Source of the DNA: Nemopilema nomurai
Taxonomy: Eukaryota; Cnidaria; Scyphozoa; Rhizostomeae; Rhizostomatidae
Assembly: GCA_003864495.1 (NCBI GenBank)
Contig: ML133428.1
Coordinates: 186,001 to 250,000 of the forward strand
Direction: 5' to 3'
DNA length: 64,000 nucleotides
Part shown: positions 35,447-47,475 of the stretch, one piece after another
How positions within the stretch are numbered: position 1 is the first letter of the stretch
Layout of the letters: every line of letters starts with the position of its first letter
Program-made: the position numbers and the translations under genes
The notes under the pieces: model-generated
The model's database searches: none
The model's input: the letters and a program-made list of their open reading frames with translations, nothing else
What the model was told of the DNA's origin: nothing

Positions 35447-37093
35447 ATCTAACGTGTTCTAACTTCCTCTGCGGAGAAAAGTCACCGGTCACGATTCCAA
35501 ATGGAGGCTGGCTTACGGCTGACAACCAAAGAAAGGGAGAGGGCTGCGAGGAATCTCTTCTCGATAATTGTTTGCATTGATGTTATCTTTGAGCGGGCTT
35601 TTCAGGCGAAACCGCAACGAACAACAGCAGTGAAAGGAATATTGCTTAATATCAAACTTGGAACTGCATATGATTGACACTGATGCCTAGTCAAAAAGGT
35701 TACGCAAGATTCGTAGCATAATGTGGTTGGCTTCGGTTGCCAAGTTCGTATTAGGGTGGCTAAAAGGTTGCTACGGAAGTGAAGGAGCAAATGCATGGTG
35801 GAGAAAGAAAATGGGGCTGGAACTGCGCGAGTATGGCAAGAAATGGATCAGAAAAATGCGGGGGTCTGGATCCGTACCTGGCCGGTGTGAACTGTAACTC
35901 CTACACATTGCTGAAAGAAAATGACTTGCGTCCTCAAGCAATAAAAGCAAAATTAATTTGGCACTTTATGTGTCTACCACATCAATGGTAAATGTCAACA
36001 TTATAGCATCATTTCATTTCAAACCAAAGGAGAGTAAGAATTTCAAGAATGGAAGGAAAGTGAGGGCTCGCAACTGCATTTCAGAATGCAGTGATCTTGC
36101 ATTTCCTCCAGAAGGGACCAGAATCACACTGGAAAAGATTGTAATTTGGAAAAAACTCATGGCGTTAACTGTTGAAAGACCTCAAAGAGCTGAAGTTTGC
36201 CGTGTCAAGGTTCCAATTATTTTGCAAAAAAAGCCGCATTATTTGGGTCTTTGGTCTCGATAAATTGGGGAAAATGGCAAACTGAATATCCCTGAGCATT
36301 TACAAAAATTATTGAAGTGACGTTCTCACAGCAGATACTTTTTCATCTGGGAAACTCCCTAAAGAAGATGATGCATGCGCTGTCAATGAACCCAAATATG
36401 TATTTTGACACTGTCTGGAAAATCGATTGTATATTGACACTGTCTGGAAAATCGATTGTATTTCGACACTGTGTGGAAAGTCGCTTAAAAACTCGGTTAC
36501 AACCAAGAAAAAAGGCAGAGATTAAATTTCTACACAAACAAAATCCTTTTCGATTTCTATAAACCAATATCATTCGATTGTTTGCTGTGGTTCAAGCAGA
36601 TTACTTTGCGACAGAACTTCGACCCAAGAAACCACAACTCTTTTGGCACTATAAGAGGGGGGGATTTCTCAGTTGAGAAGTCACTTCTATCATCTACTTA
36701 AAAACATTTTTCACCCAGCACATTCGTTTCAAAAAACTTTCATCAGATTATGAAAACATATACGTATTTGACAAATGACAACAACTTGATTTGTATATTC
36801 ACGATTATTTATTATTTGTTTATGTTTTTTCATTATATCAAATGAAATAAATTATTGAAGGCACCTACCAACTAAATCAACCAGAGTATTAGACGGTGAA
36901 GGACCTTTGGTCAACAATCGATTTAATTTCGTTTTCAATTTGTTAAGATTACTTTATCATTATTACATATGTAGAAACGATTAAGTTCAAACATAAAATA
37001 ATCTTCGAAAGATTTTTGCTTCAAGATTCTTTCAAAGATTCTTTCTTGGTGCCTAGATCAAAACAGAAACAAACGACCAATCTGATGGCACAT
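35447..37093. other. A2 upstream flank and A2-B spacer (unit 1; also 48533-50176 and 61616-63262)
   Basis: The first ~840 bases are the A-type upstream flank, including an uninterrupted gypsy target site (TTTTCAGGCGAAACCGC near 35601). Short open frames here (for example 35958-36263) are partly conserved with the older copy at 24.3-24.9 kb, but I recognise no protein. The remainder is AT-rich and non-coding up to the B gene's 3' end. Confidence 0.55.
36405..36485. repeat. 29-bp tandem repeat, ~2.8 copies (unit 1)
   Basis: GACACTGTCTGGAAAATCGA recurs with 29-base spacing, the third copy being diverged (GACACTGTGTGGAAAGTCG). Same block at about 49492-49571 and 62574-62654 in the other units. 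Confidence 0.9.
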
Positions 37094-38145
37094 TCAGCCC
37101 ATATCAATGGCTATGGACCAGGTAGCGTTGTCCATAATTTCAAAACCAACGCTTTGAAACAGCCCAATCGGGCGATTTGCATCCCTTCCCTTGTCGATGA
37201 ACGCAAATGGGATCTGACCAATGCCAATCAGCTTCTCTGACAGCCTTCCCACAACAGTTCTGCCTAGGCCCTTTCGCCTGTGACTTTCCAGCGTCACAAG
37301 TGCACTAACTGTTCCTTGCTCATTGCAAAATACCCATGAAACTGGATGCTCAGAGCCATTTGGGAATGCTCCAATTGCCAAACCAAGCTTTGCACTTTGA
37401 ACATACGTGTGGCATGCAAATTCCGAAGAATATTGATAATTCTGCATTGCAAAAAGAACATCCTTCTCACTAAGCTCTCTGATTTCGTAGCCATTGTGAA
37501 CAGTATATGGCGTCATATTCTTTTCCTTAGGCAACAAAGTCAAGAAAAGTATTCCGGTTTTGGGAAACATCTCTTCGCTATCATAATAATATTTTACTCC
37601 TTTCCACCAAGTTGTTGGAGCGATGATGCCACGAACTGGGCGGTTTTCTTCTGGAAATAAAGGGCTCTTCGTGCAGAAAATCTTTTTATCGTGTTTCCAG
37701 ATGCTCCGCTTCAACAAGCTTGTTACATCAGCATCCTTTCCTTTGTGGAGGATAAAGACCAACCTCTGTGAATATAGCGGTAGCGCCAATGTCTTTAAGA
37801 AAGCATCAGTAAACATACTTTGTGACAGTGGGCTTGTAACATCAATACAAACTACAACATACGTTAACAAAGCCTCCCTTTCACCATCTTGAGCCACAGC
37901 ATTCGAAGAAGCATTGTCGTCGTTTGATGTTGGCAATACAGAATGCAAATCTACGATCGCAATCTTACCACGCCAAGCTTATTTCTGAAACTAAGAAGCC
38001 CATTGAGCCTAATGAGTTCCACTGTGTCCTCATTCAAATCTTTTTCTGCAAGAAGACTACGCACTCGTGTGGCCAACTCATCGACCTGATCTTCTCCTTC
38101 CAGGTATTCAATATTCACTTTCACGTCTCCAACTTCAGAATCCAT
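37094..38145 (-). pseudogene. GLYAT/FR47-like N-acyltransferase B, unit 1 (N-terminal frameshift)
   Basis: The N-terminal 64 codons (37951-38145; GDVKVNIEYLEGEDQVDELA) and the rest (37094-37948) are in different frames because one A is missing near 37976 (CGCCAAGCTT against CGCCAAAGCTT in unit 2). B shares the family layout but its N-terminal region is strongly diverged from A (VLPTSNDDNASSNAVAQDGE, SPLSQSMFTDAFLKTLALPL), with a different C-terminus (FQSVGFEIMDNATW). By contrast, its GNAT core nearly matches A at DNA level. Confidence 0.9.
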
Positions 38146-38593
38146 TTTAAATGCATTTGACTTCCCCGAGGACTGAGAAGAAGGAAAACACTGGGCTACG
38201 AGTGAGGGTTAAAAAGGCTCATGGCTGAATGAATACGCTGCACAAGCGGAAATCGGCGCTGATTGGCTAACAGCTCGTGCCCATAGTTACGTGGTAGCAA
38301 CGTTCTGTATACACAAAACCTTCGCATAGAGCAATGGCGACTTAACAACAGTTGTAAGTTTATTCGGTATACTTCAATTTGTCAAAGACGATGCAAACGC
38401 TATTAGTAAAGGAGAAGTGAAATTTAGTGAAGTGAAGCGAAGACCTCAAACATTGACATAGCCCCCCTTAAAAAGGTAGGGAATACTCTATGGAATTGTT
38501 GGTATTTAAATTTCTGAAAGTGCATAAGATAATGAAGAAGAGCCTTTACCTTCAGCGGCATAACTAGCCAAATGGCACTGGTCATGCCGTTGC
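38146..38593. other. B upstream flank up to the unit boundary (also 51227-51676)
   Basis: Non-coding and present only at unit 1/2 and unit 2/3 junctions. It should contain the B promoter. The left edge of the array (before 25521) has unrelated sequence here apart from the GLYAT relic, which fixes the duplication breakpoint. Confidence 0.6.
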
Positions 38594-39441
38594 GATTGGG
38601 AAAGAGAAGAGTTGCTTGGCTACGGCACCGAAAGGAGGCTGGCTTCGAAGGAACACCATGAAATCCACTAGGTGATAAAATGGTACACTGAATAGAAAAC
38701 AGCACATGGGAAATAAGAAGAAATCAGAAGTGTCAATTGATATGATAACGTGACTTTTTGATGCCAGATAGAAACATCAAAATATGTGTAGAGAGGGTTA
38801 CTGCTGGAAGCCTAGTATCTATTTTGTTATCTTTTACGTCTTAAATGGAAATTTTTCGAATCTATATACTAAAGGACACTCAAAGCGAACTCCTAATCGA
38901 ACATTTTCAGGCTAGGGCTGGATGTGGAAGAAAGTTGGTGTAGCATACCTTGTCCTGTTGATACTTCTTCGTTGAATCAAGCTCTTTCAGTGATTCTACG
39001 GTGGCCCCATTATTGCTTATTAAAGTGCGATTCTATTTGCTTTGTGTGCGACTCGCTTGAACTTTGTGGGAGTGGTTTTCTGTCCAAGTGAATCGGTCTG
39101 TTCCAATGTGAGTCAGTTTCATTTGAATTCGAATTAGTTTCATTTTATTGTGTGGCAGTTGTGGGCCACCGTAGAGTTATAGGCGCCGACAAGGTTTAAT
39201 TATGATACAAACGCCAGATTGATTTACAAACATTTTTGTTTGGGCTTACTGTTTCATTTAGTAAAAATTCTAGATACTCGTCATGATTAGTTTTGTCACA
39301 GAACGTTTATCAAATACAACTAAGAGCCAGCTATATATGCCAATAATTAACCCCTGTGTACTATGTGTCACTGGTCAAACACCCCTGTGTTTCTTTGAGG
39401 AAAAATCATTGGGTTTGGAAGGTCTACTTTCTAAAGCTGAA

Positions 39442-41624
39442 ATGACTTCCGTCCTTGAAGCAACTTTTCAGGTCTATTTCATCAGTGGTGTATGCCAATG
39501 GTGTATCCCTGCCCGGTCATTTTGCAAACCAAATTTCAAAAATCCTTCCAGCCATCGTGGTTTGACAAGTTCAAATGGTTGCACTACGACGTAGACTCCG
39601 ATTCAGCATTCTGCTTTACCTGTACCAAAAGCACTGCAACACAACATGATTTTGTTGACGAATAGAGAAATTGCATTCAGTGCTACGAGTTTCCAGAACT
39701 GGAAAAAGCGTTGGCAAAGGACAAAGGATTTCACAAACATGAATCGTCAGAGTGTCACAGAGAGGCTGCAGCAAGGTTGTGCAATATACCATCATCTGTT
39801 ACAGGGATGTCGGTGAGCTGATCTCTACTAAGCATGGACTAGAAAAGTACCATAGTCGCAGAATTCTGCTCAAAATATTGAGAAATGTGCGTTGTCTAGC
39901 AAGGCAAGCTTTACCTCTAGCGGAGATGGAGAAAAACCAGAAAAGTGAAGCAGTCTCTCACTTTTATCAACTGCTACAACTGAGATGTGACGAAGATCCC
40001 TCGATTGTAGAATGGTTGCACAAAAAACAAACAAGTTCACATCAGCAGACATACAAAATGAAATGCTGAGCTTTTGCCCTAAGGATCCTTCGGGAAATAG
40101 CACAAAATGTACAAAATTCCACGTTCTATATAAAAATGGCCGATGCTGACATCTCTAATAAGGAGCAGCTAGTATTTTGCATCCGATGGGTTGATGACGA
40201 GCTCGTTGTCCATGAAGATTTTATCGGCATGCATCCTATGCAAGGCACTAGCGCATATCAAATTGTGTTCATCATTGACAATACGTTGTTAAGGATGAAT
40301 CTGAGGCTTGAAGATGCGCGCTGGCAGCGTTGTGATGGTGCTGCTGCGAAGGCAGGAGCAAGAACGGACGTTGCAACCCAGATTAAAGCCATTAACGGTA
40401 AATGCCTCTATACCCATTGTTACGGACATGCTTTGAATCTTGCCGTAAGTTCACGAGATTTGCAAACTGATCAAGAAATCTCCGAAAAGAAACACGAAGC
40501 TGGATGATATGAGAAAGCAATCGAAAAATGAATCTAAAGGAATCCATGCCCTATTTCTAACTAGGTGACAGTTCGTAACGAAACCCTAGAGTCAGTTTCA
40601 AACAATTACGTCGAGCTAATGAATTTGTGGGATTGGCCTACTGATACTCTCCATGACACTGGAATGAAGGCAAGGGTTCGCGGTGTCCAGGCAAATATGC
40701 CGATATTCGATTTTCTACATGGTTGTTGCCTGGGGATACTCTTGCTGAAGCAAACCGACAATCTTAGTAGAACATTGCAAGACCCTAAGATATCGGCTGC
40801 AGAGGGTAATGCTATCACTCAAGATGTCATCAAGACGCTGTCAAAGGATCGCAACGATAACGCTTATAATTTGTTCTGGGAGAGGGTATGAAAAAAGCAA
40901 AACGAACTCAATGTCAACGACCCAAGACTACCTCGCAAAAGGAGGCTACCACAAAGACTCGAAGTTGGCAGTGCCAAAACACATTACTTTCCTTTTTCTC
41001 CAAAGATCATTATCGCCAGATCTACTTCCAAACACTAGATGCAGCAATGAACTGCATCAAAGAGAGATTTGATCAGCCAGATTTCAAAATGTACGTCAAT
41101 CTGCAGGAATAGTTTCTGAATGCAGGGATCAGTCGTGGGAGAATGAACTAACGCGGGTCTGTTCCATCTACAATGGTGATGTTGAAAGGTAAAGTCTTGA
41201 AGCACAGCTGCTTCTTTTGCTGCCAGCCACCATTGCTTTGAAGTTTGAGTTGAAAAACTTCACAGTCTACGATCTGATAAAATTGTTCCAAGCACTTGAC
41301 TATTCTGGAAAAATTGCAATGTCAGAGGTGATCAAGGCTGCAAAAGTTCTCCTAGTAATGCCAGCAACAAAAGCTATTAGTGAGAGATCTTTCTCTGCAA
41401 TGAAACGAGTGAAAACGTACTTAAAGTCAACGACAACAGAGCAGAATGAACCATCTAATGTTACTTCATATTCAAAATGAAAGAGTTGACAATACCAGCC
41501 TGATTGATGTTGCGCGTGAGTTTGTTGAAAGAGTAGATAGTAGAAAACAGATTTTTGGAAAATTTTCGAACAGAGATTTGTGTATTAAAGTTAATATAAG
41601 ACACAAAAGCACAAAACATAAGTG
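39442..41624 (+). mobile_element. hAT transposase remnant, unit 2
   Basis: Same domain order and the same in-frame TAG after FVDE as unit 1. Private small indels include loss of a G near 39807 (TTACAGGGATGTC) and a 2-bp loss near 41440 in the dimerisation region, which shift the frame and remove the C-terminal reading found in units 1 and 3. Confidence 0.85.
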
Positions 41625-42331
41625 ATTGAAAAAGAGTGTTAAGAGGATAGTCAAATATTGTTTTGGCAGTGTTTATGATTTTTTAAGTTGATTGCTGGCA
41701 TGAATTGCACGGAGAGAGCAGGAAAGTTTTGCTGTCAATGACTGCAAAGTATTCCGTTTGCTTTTCCAGCCATAGGTAATGTTAGTAGATGACTAGAAAA
41801 TACATTGATTCCAGCCAATTTACAACTTCCATTAAAAAAATTATCTTAGTTCTGTAAATAGTAATTCATCCATTAAAAATTGCAATTTTTATAGCCAGGT
41901 TGCTTTCTAGCAATCTAAAGGGCGTGGTCGAACAAAAATTCTCCCGGAGCCCAAGGCAGCTTGCTTTATTCACAGCCCCCTCCCCCCTCCCAATATCAAT
42001 TTCGTTCCGACGGGCCTGAAACTATAGAACGTTCCCTTCACCCTTGGTACCAGACTCACTATAAATAACAGAGATCTCTGCTATTTCATGAGTCTGGTTT
42101 CCAGGGTAATTTTCTTTTTAGCGGTGTATTGAATAAGATAGAGTACAATGGGCAGCGATACGACGTCAATGCTCATAAACCTCCATTGTTCGATTTTTCA
42201 CTGTCCCAAAAGCATACTATTTCCAGAAAGACCTTTAAGTCAAAAAAAATAAAATATAAGATAAGGCCGATGAAGCTGCTTCGTTAAAATTGTTTCATAC
42301 CCAAAATAAAAATCTGCTTAGACCCGAAAGT

Positions 42332-43390
42332 TTACTTGTTGTCCTCAAAAACTGCAAGACACAAGCTTTCGTTGTCCAATATGTCAAAGCCGAGACTTTG
42401 AAATAGTCCCATCGATCGTTCCGCATATTTGATTTTTCCAATAATGGCGAACGGGATTAAACCGATTGCAATCAGCTTCTCTGCCATCCTTCCCACAACA
42501 GCTCTGCCTAGGCCCTTTCGCCGGTGACTTTCCAGGGTCACAAGTGCACTAACTGTTCCTTGTTCATTGCAAAATACCCATGAAACTGGATGCACAGATC
42601 CACTCGGAAATGCTCCAATTGCCAAACCAAGCTTTGCACTTTGAACATACGTGTGGCATGCAAACTCAGAAGAATATTGATAATTCTGCATTGCAAAGAG
42701 AACATCCTTCTCATTAAGCTCTCTGATTTCGTACCCATCATGAACAGTGTATGGTGTCAAATTCTTTTCCTTAGACAACAAAGCTACAGAAAACGAAAAA
42801 AATTTAGAAATGTTCTTTCCAATGCTTATAAAATCTTTCGTTCCTTTCCACCAGCTTGTAGGAGCAAACAAGAGCCAAATATTGAAACTTCCAGGGAGAA
42901 ATAGTGGGTTCTCCTTGCAAAGAATCTTTTTTTCGTGTCTCAAAAAATTTTGTTGCATCAGATTTGACACATCAACATTCTTGCCTTTATGAATCAAAAA
43001 TACCAACCTCTTTGAAAGTAGCGGGTGACTCCATGTCTTTTTGAGGGTATCAGAGAACATACTATGCGGCAATTTCACGGCCACATCAACACAGGCCACA
43101 ACATAAGTCAACAAGGAGTCCTCTCCACCATCTTGAGCCACAGCATTCGAAGAAGCATTGTCGTCACTTGATCTTGGAGATGCAGGAAGCAAATTTACGA
43201 TCGCTATCTTACCTCGCCACAGCTTGTCTCTGAAATTAAGACAACCTTTCAGTCTTACAAGATCCAAAATGTCTTTATTGGTCTCTGGATCTTCAAGACG
43301 GCTGCGAACTCGTGTGGCCAGTTCGTCAATCTGATATTCTTCTTCCAAGTATTGAATATCGATTTTCACGTCCTGACCTTCAGTAGCCAT
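42332..43390 (-). CDS. GLYAT/FR47-like GNAT N-acyltransferase A1, unit 2 (intact, 352 aa)
   Basis: The only full-length open family member in the window, read without introns. Residues about 1-210 form a family-specific N-terminal region (DELATRVRSRL, KLWRGKIAIVNLLPA, SWWKGTKDF). Residues 219-340 form the GNAT/FR47-like acyl-CoA domain: HPVSWVFCNE at 267-276, SALVTLESHRRKGLGRAVVG at 281-300 containing the R-x-x-G-x-G-type CoA pyrophosphate loop, and GLFQSLGFDI at 328-337. The order and spacing match the C-terminal domain of glycine N-acyltransferases. At 352 residues it is longer than vertebrate GLYAT (about 295). Expected reaction: acyl-CoA plus an amine/amino-acid acceptor gives an N-acyl product plus CoA; the acceptor is unknown. 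No signal peptide is visible. Its upstream flank is interrupted about 300 bp from the ATG by the gypsy element. Confidence 0.88.
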   Translation of the reverse strand: MATEGQDVKIDIQYLEEEYQIDELATRVRSRLEDPETNKDILDLVRLKGCLNFRDKLWRGKIAIVNLLPASPRSSDDNASSNAVAQDGGEDSLLTYVVACVDVAVKLPHSMFSDTLKKTWSHPLLSKRLVFLIHKGKNVDVSNLMQQNFLRHEKKILCKENPLFLPGSFNIWLLFAPTSWWKGTKDFISIGKNISKFFSFSVALLSKEKNLTPYTVHDGYEIRELNEKDVLFAMQNYQYSSEFACHTYVQSAKLGLAIGAFPSGSVHPVSWVFCNEQGTVSALVTLESHRRKGLGRAVVGRMAEKLIAIGLIPFAIIGKIKYAERSMGLFQSLGFDILDNESLCLAVFEDNK

Positions 43391-43691
43391 ATCTAACGTG
43401 TTCTAACTTCCTCTGCGGAGAAAAGTCACCGGTTTACGATTCCAAATAGAGGCTGGCTTTCGACCCAACAAGCTACAAGGACCTCGAAGTGCACGCTCAA
43501 TATGGCATACTCAAAGTGCTTGAAATAAAGTCCTTCGAGTCCTTTGCCCTGCTCTATTTTCAGTTTTTTGAAATGAAAAAAACTCTGTTGTTAGGAAACC
43601 GTTTTTTTGGCCTTTTAACGGCATGTAGAGCTGCGATGAATCTCTTCTATAATTGTTTGCAATGATGTTATCTTTGGCGGGCTATTCAGGC

Positions 43692-46600
43692 TGTAATAGG
43701 CTACCCCAGGAGAATGCAAGATAAAAGACCTTTTTCGACTCAACTGTAACTCAACACATCCACAACTAACTTCCAATTCAATTCAATCCCAAAACTAAGT
43801 AAAAGGTAACATTATTACATCACCTTCCCTTTTTAAAAGAGTAAATATATATGTCAACAAATTAGAAAGTAAATGTCAATCAAAGATGTTTGTCAGTACT
43901 CATCCTACCAGCTGTGAAGGAATGGGATAACCAAATCTTACTGGTGGACGTTGTTCTTGGCCTTTCTTGTTGGGCTTCATTTTCCTGCACTTGCTCTCTC
44001 TCTTCGCTATCATTATTTCCTGTTCTTGATCTGTATTCTTCATCTTCTGAATCTGAACTTCTTTCATCCGCAAGGTTAACTTTGTCTGCATTGAACTTCT
44101 TGAAATGCGACACATTTCTGGTAACTCGATGTCCTTTACCATTTTCTGCAACTACACGAGTGCCTTTTCTGCTGATAACGGTATATGGAGTTCCATTAAA
44201 CCGTGTAGACAGCTTGTTGCTTCGTTGTTGTTTAACAATTACTGTATCGCCAACTCTAATCGTGCTTTTTGTAGCATTTCTTCTGTTGTCTGCATATTGT
44301 TTATGGTAGTTTTGGCTCTTTTCTTCATTTTCCTTGTCTTCTTTGTGTCTGTCTATCACCACCTTTTTGTCAATTATGGGAAGTTTTCCATGTACCCCCC
44401 GATTAAACAATAACTCGCATGGTGCGACCTTTGTGACAGTGTGTGGAGCAGTGCGATACTGCAGCAAGAATCGATTAAGCTCTTGCCTCCATATCCTCCC
44501 TTCCACAACTGCTGTTTGGAGTGTCTTAATCAAACGCTGATTAAAACGTTCAACAACACCGTTGGTCTGGGGCCAGCAAGGTGTGACAGGATTGTGTGTA
44601 ATTCCTAATGCTTTCAGGCATCTGGAAAATTCATCACTGCTAAACGGTGGGCCATTGTCAGACTTTAATATCTGTGGAATACCATGGGTAGCAAATGTCT
44701 TGTCAAGTTTTGGAATAACAGCAGATGCTTTCGTTGAACGAAGAACTTTTACCTCGGGATAATGTGAGTAACGATCTATCACGACAACTAGATAATCATT
44801 AGATGGCAGCGGTCCATAGAAATCAACATATACAGTGTGCCATGGTTCTACTGGCAAAGCAGACGGTTGAATTGGTTCTGGCTGAGATGATCGACTCACT
44901 GTTTGGCATTGAAGACAGGAATCTATCGTTTGTTTAACAAGTTCCTCTATCCCGAAAAACCATACATTTTCTTGAGTAGCGCTTTGGTTTTTGAAAGTCC
45001 TTGGTGTGTTTCGTGGGCAATGCCAATCGCTCGCTTCTGTAGACTTTCTGGAAGTATTATCCTTGATCCTCTCAATACAATGCTGTTTGTACTTATGACA
45101 ACTCATCTTTAAATGGTCGATACTTTTCGACATTGTCAGTATTCCAGCGGTTGGAACGAATGGCTGCACAAAAAGTTCCTTTAGAACTTTGTCTTCATTA
45201 GTAGCATCGGCTATCTGCTTAAATGTCTTGGCTTTTGGATCACTGTTGCTCACAATGAAATTGATGTACTCTTCTGTGTCATGGTGACATTCAATAGAGA
45301 CATGCGAAGGGTGTCTGGATAGAAAGTCTGCAGGATTTTCAGCTCCAGACTTGTAAATAACTTTTAAGGAATAAGACTGAAGTCGTTATATCCATCTCTC
45401 TGACTTGACTTCGTTATACCCTTGACTTCTGCGAAAGGATTGCAGAAATTCCAACTGGGCTTGCATCGTCAAGTAATGAAGTTTTTTATCCTTGTAAAAG
45501 TATGCCATGCAGGGTGCCAACGTAAGGGCATCCTTAAGTTGATTAAAAGCCAATTGATGATCATCAGTCCACTGAAATTGAGCATTTTTCAATGCAACGG
45601 CTGCTGTAATTTGCCATGCCTAAAAGGCTGCGTACTTCATGAACACTTTTTGCTACAGGGGCATCCACAACATCCTTTATGTGTTGCTCAAAAAATTCAA
45701 GTGTGTTGCTCAAAAAACTACACTTTCCATAATTGAGCATTAGTCCTCTGTTTTCAAGTCGTTGTAAACACTTTTCCAAATTGGCATCATGCTCAGCACG
45801 GGTTTTTCCATAAACTAGGATGTCATCAGCGATGTTTTACATCGTTAAGTCCTTGTAATTGGGTTTGTAGAGCCTACTAAAATATTTCTGCTGAAGGACT
45901 TATGCCATAGGTCAGTCATTGATAACGGAAAAGGCCAACATGTGTATTGAAGGTAGTGATGGATCGACTGCTCTCATGAAGTGGCAATTGATGGTAAGCC
46001 TGCTGCAAATGCAGTTTTGTAAAAAAACTTTTCTCCATTTAGCTCAAATCGAACATCATCGACTGTCGGTATAGGGTGTCGTACCCTCTCTATGGCTTCA
46101 TTTGCGCATGTCAACACATATCCGCACTTTTCCATCCTTTTTGGGGACTGCAACAATAGGGGATACCCAGGGAGTACCCTCATTTTCGGGAATTCGCTCT
46201 ATTATGCCTTTCTCTTCCAAATCCTATAGGGCAGCTTCTACTTTTTTCCTCATGTGGTACGGAATTCGACGGACTGGCTGTGCTTTAGGTTGGTGTTTGT
46301 CATTAATACTCAGTTTAACTGGTTCCCCATGCAAGCATCCTAGGCCATCAAAAACTTTGCTATGTTTGTTTAGAATGTTTTGCGCATCAATGTAGCTGGT
46401 AGTGATTTTGTTCAGATGTAGGCTTACAAGGCCTAAATCTTGGGCAGTTTTCAACGAAATGAGGTTAGAGCTGTTGTTGTTGTTGCCGCGTCTTGGTCGT
46501 GCAACGTAAAACGTCGGTGGTCATGCGTCCTTTGGGGGTTTCCACAAGGCCGATAAACTTTCCAATAAATTTGACTGGACTTGTTGCATTAAACGTGCTC

Positions 46601-47112
46601 GTGTCATGGCGCTGGGGGTGAACAGTTTTCTTGTCCCTAGACGAAAAATTCGAAGAGTGGCCATACGTTTCCCTTTACAAACACTTGCAAAATGGTTGAA
46701 TTTTTCACAATTGCGGCATTGCTTTCCACTAGCTGGACAAGGACCCTTGTGCGGGTATACTGCTCCACAGTTATGACATTTTAGCGTTTTTTTGCAGTTG
46801 GTTTTACCATGCGAATTTTTGAAATCATGTGTGTTGAAGCCCCGTTAGGATCCTTGGATTCGATTTCTTTGGCTTGAAACCTGCTTTGCTCATCGTTACG
46901 CCCTTCAAGCAACATGTCCTTCAATTTAAAATTCGGATTTCCAAGTGCTTGCTTGCGAATTTTTTAGGAGGTTCCCCCGATGATAATCTGCTCGTCTATT
47001 TCAAATTCGGTCTCAGTGAACTCGCATGTTTGAGATGAGGTTCTGAGACGCATGTGGAATTGGTCAAGGTCTCGGTCTAAGGTTCTAAGGTCTTCACTCA
47101 TAACGAAAAATG
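43692..47112 (-). mobile_element. Degenerate Ty3/gypsy LTR retrotransposon, unit 2, lacking 5' LTR
   Basis: Same insertion as in unit 1, at the orthologous site with AGGC on both sides (43688-43691, 47113-47116). It retains the 24 bases lost from unit 1 and the longest integrase frame. RT is interrupted by several frame breaks (fragments 46224-46454, 45974-46183, 45564-45779), so the element cannot encode a complete polyprotein. Confidence 0.88.
43880..45253 (-). CDS. Retrotransposon integrase region (gypsy, unit 2)
   Basis: A 457-codon open frame that is the 3' part of pol. It has a degenerate zinc-binding region keeping only the CLQCQ half. The integrase core shows all three acidic positions (VYVDFYG; KSDNGPPF; GVVERFNQ). 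A C-terminal domain (VGDTVIVKQQRSNKLSTRFN) and an acidic tail follow. It stops 60 bases before the 3' LTR. As part of a broken element it has no independent cellular role. The plus-strand open frames across it are antisense shadows. Confidence 0.85.
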   Translation of the reverse strand: MSNSDPKAKTFKQIADATNEDKVLKELFVQPFVPTAGILTMSKSIDHLKMSCHKYKQHCIERIKDNTSRKSTEASDWHCPRNTPRTFKNQSATQENVWFFGIEELVKQTIDSCLQCQTVSRSSQPEPIQPSALPVEPWHTVYVDFYGPLPSNDYLVVVIDRYSHYPEVKVLRSTKASAVIPKLDKTFATHGIPQILKSDNGPPFSSDEFSRCLKALGITHNPVTPCWPQTNGVVERFNQRLIKTLQTAVVEGRIWRQELNRFLLQYRTAPHTVTKVAPCELLFNRGVHGKLPIIDKKVVIDRHKEDKENEEKSQNYHKQYADNRRNATKSTIRVGDTVIVKQQRSNKLSTRFNGTPYTVISRKGTRVVAENGKGHRVTRNVSHFKKFNADKVNLADERSSDSEDEEYRSRTGNNDSEEREQVQENEAQQERPRTTSTSKIWLSHSFTAGRMSTDKHL

Positions 47113-47475
47113 AGGCGAAACCGCAACGAACAACAGCAGTGAAAGGAATATTGCTTAATATCAAACTTGGAACTGCATATGATTGACACTGATGCCTAGT
47201 CAAAATGGTTACGCAAGATTCGTAGCATAATGTGGTTGGCTTGGTTGCCAAGTTCAAATTAGGGTGGCTAAGAGGTTGCTACGGAAGTGAAGGAGCAAAT
47301 GCATGGTGGAAAAAGGAAATGGGGCTGGAACTGCGCGAGTATGGCAAGAAAAGGACCAGGAAATTGCGGGGGATGACCGTTTTGATAAAAAAATAAAATA
47401 TAAGATAAGGCCGATGAAGCTGCTTCGTTAAAATTGTTTCATACCCAAAATAAAAATCTGCTTAGACCCGAAAGT

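Larger units (their letters stand above)
25521..38593. repeat. Tandem segmental repeat, unit 1 (~13.07 kb)
   Basis: The sequence beginning GATTG..AAAGAGAAGAGTTGCTT at 25521 recurs at 38594 and 51677, and the order of contents is identical in each unit. Unit 1 is 24 bases shorter in the gypsy gag region and has the most private differences. Contents: hAT 26369-28560, A1 29269-30327, gypsy 30631-34027, A2 34389-35446, B 37094-38145. Confidence 0.95.

Noticed and set aside
35958..36263. 101-codon frame in the A2 upstream flank, repeated in units and partly in the older copy
   Set aside because: It is open in the array copies but frame-broken in the older copy at 24.7-24.96 kb, and no family is recognisable, so coding is not supported.
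43890..44309. 139-codon plus-strand frame, repeated in every unit (30828-31247, 56978-57397)
   Set aside because: Antisense shadow of the integrase C-terminal region; its conservation follows from unit identity.
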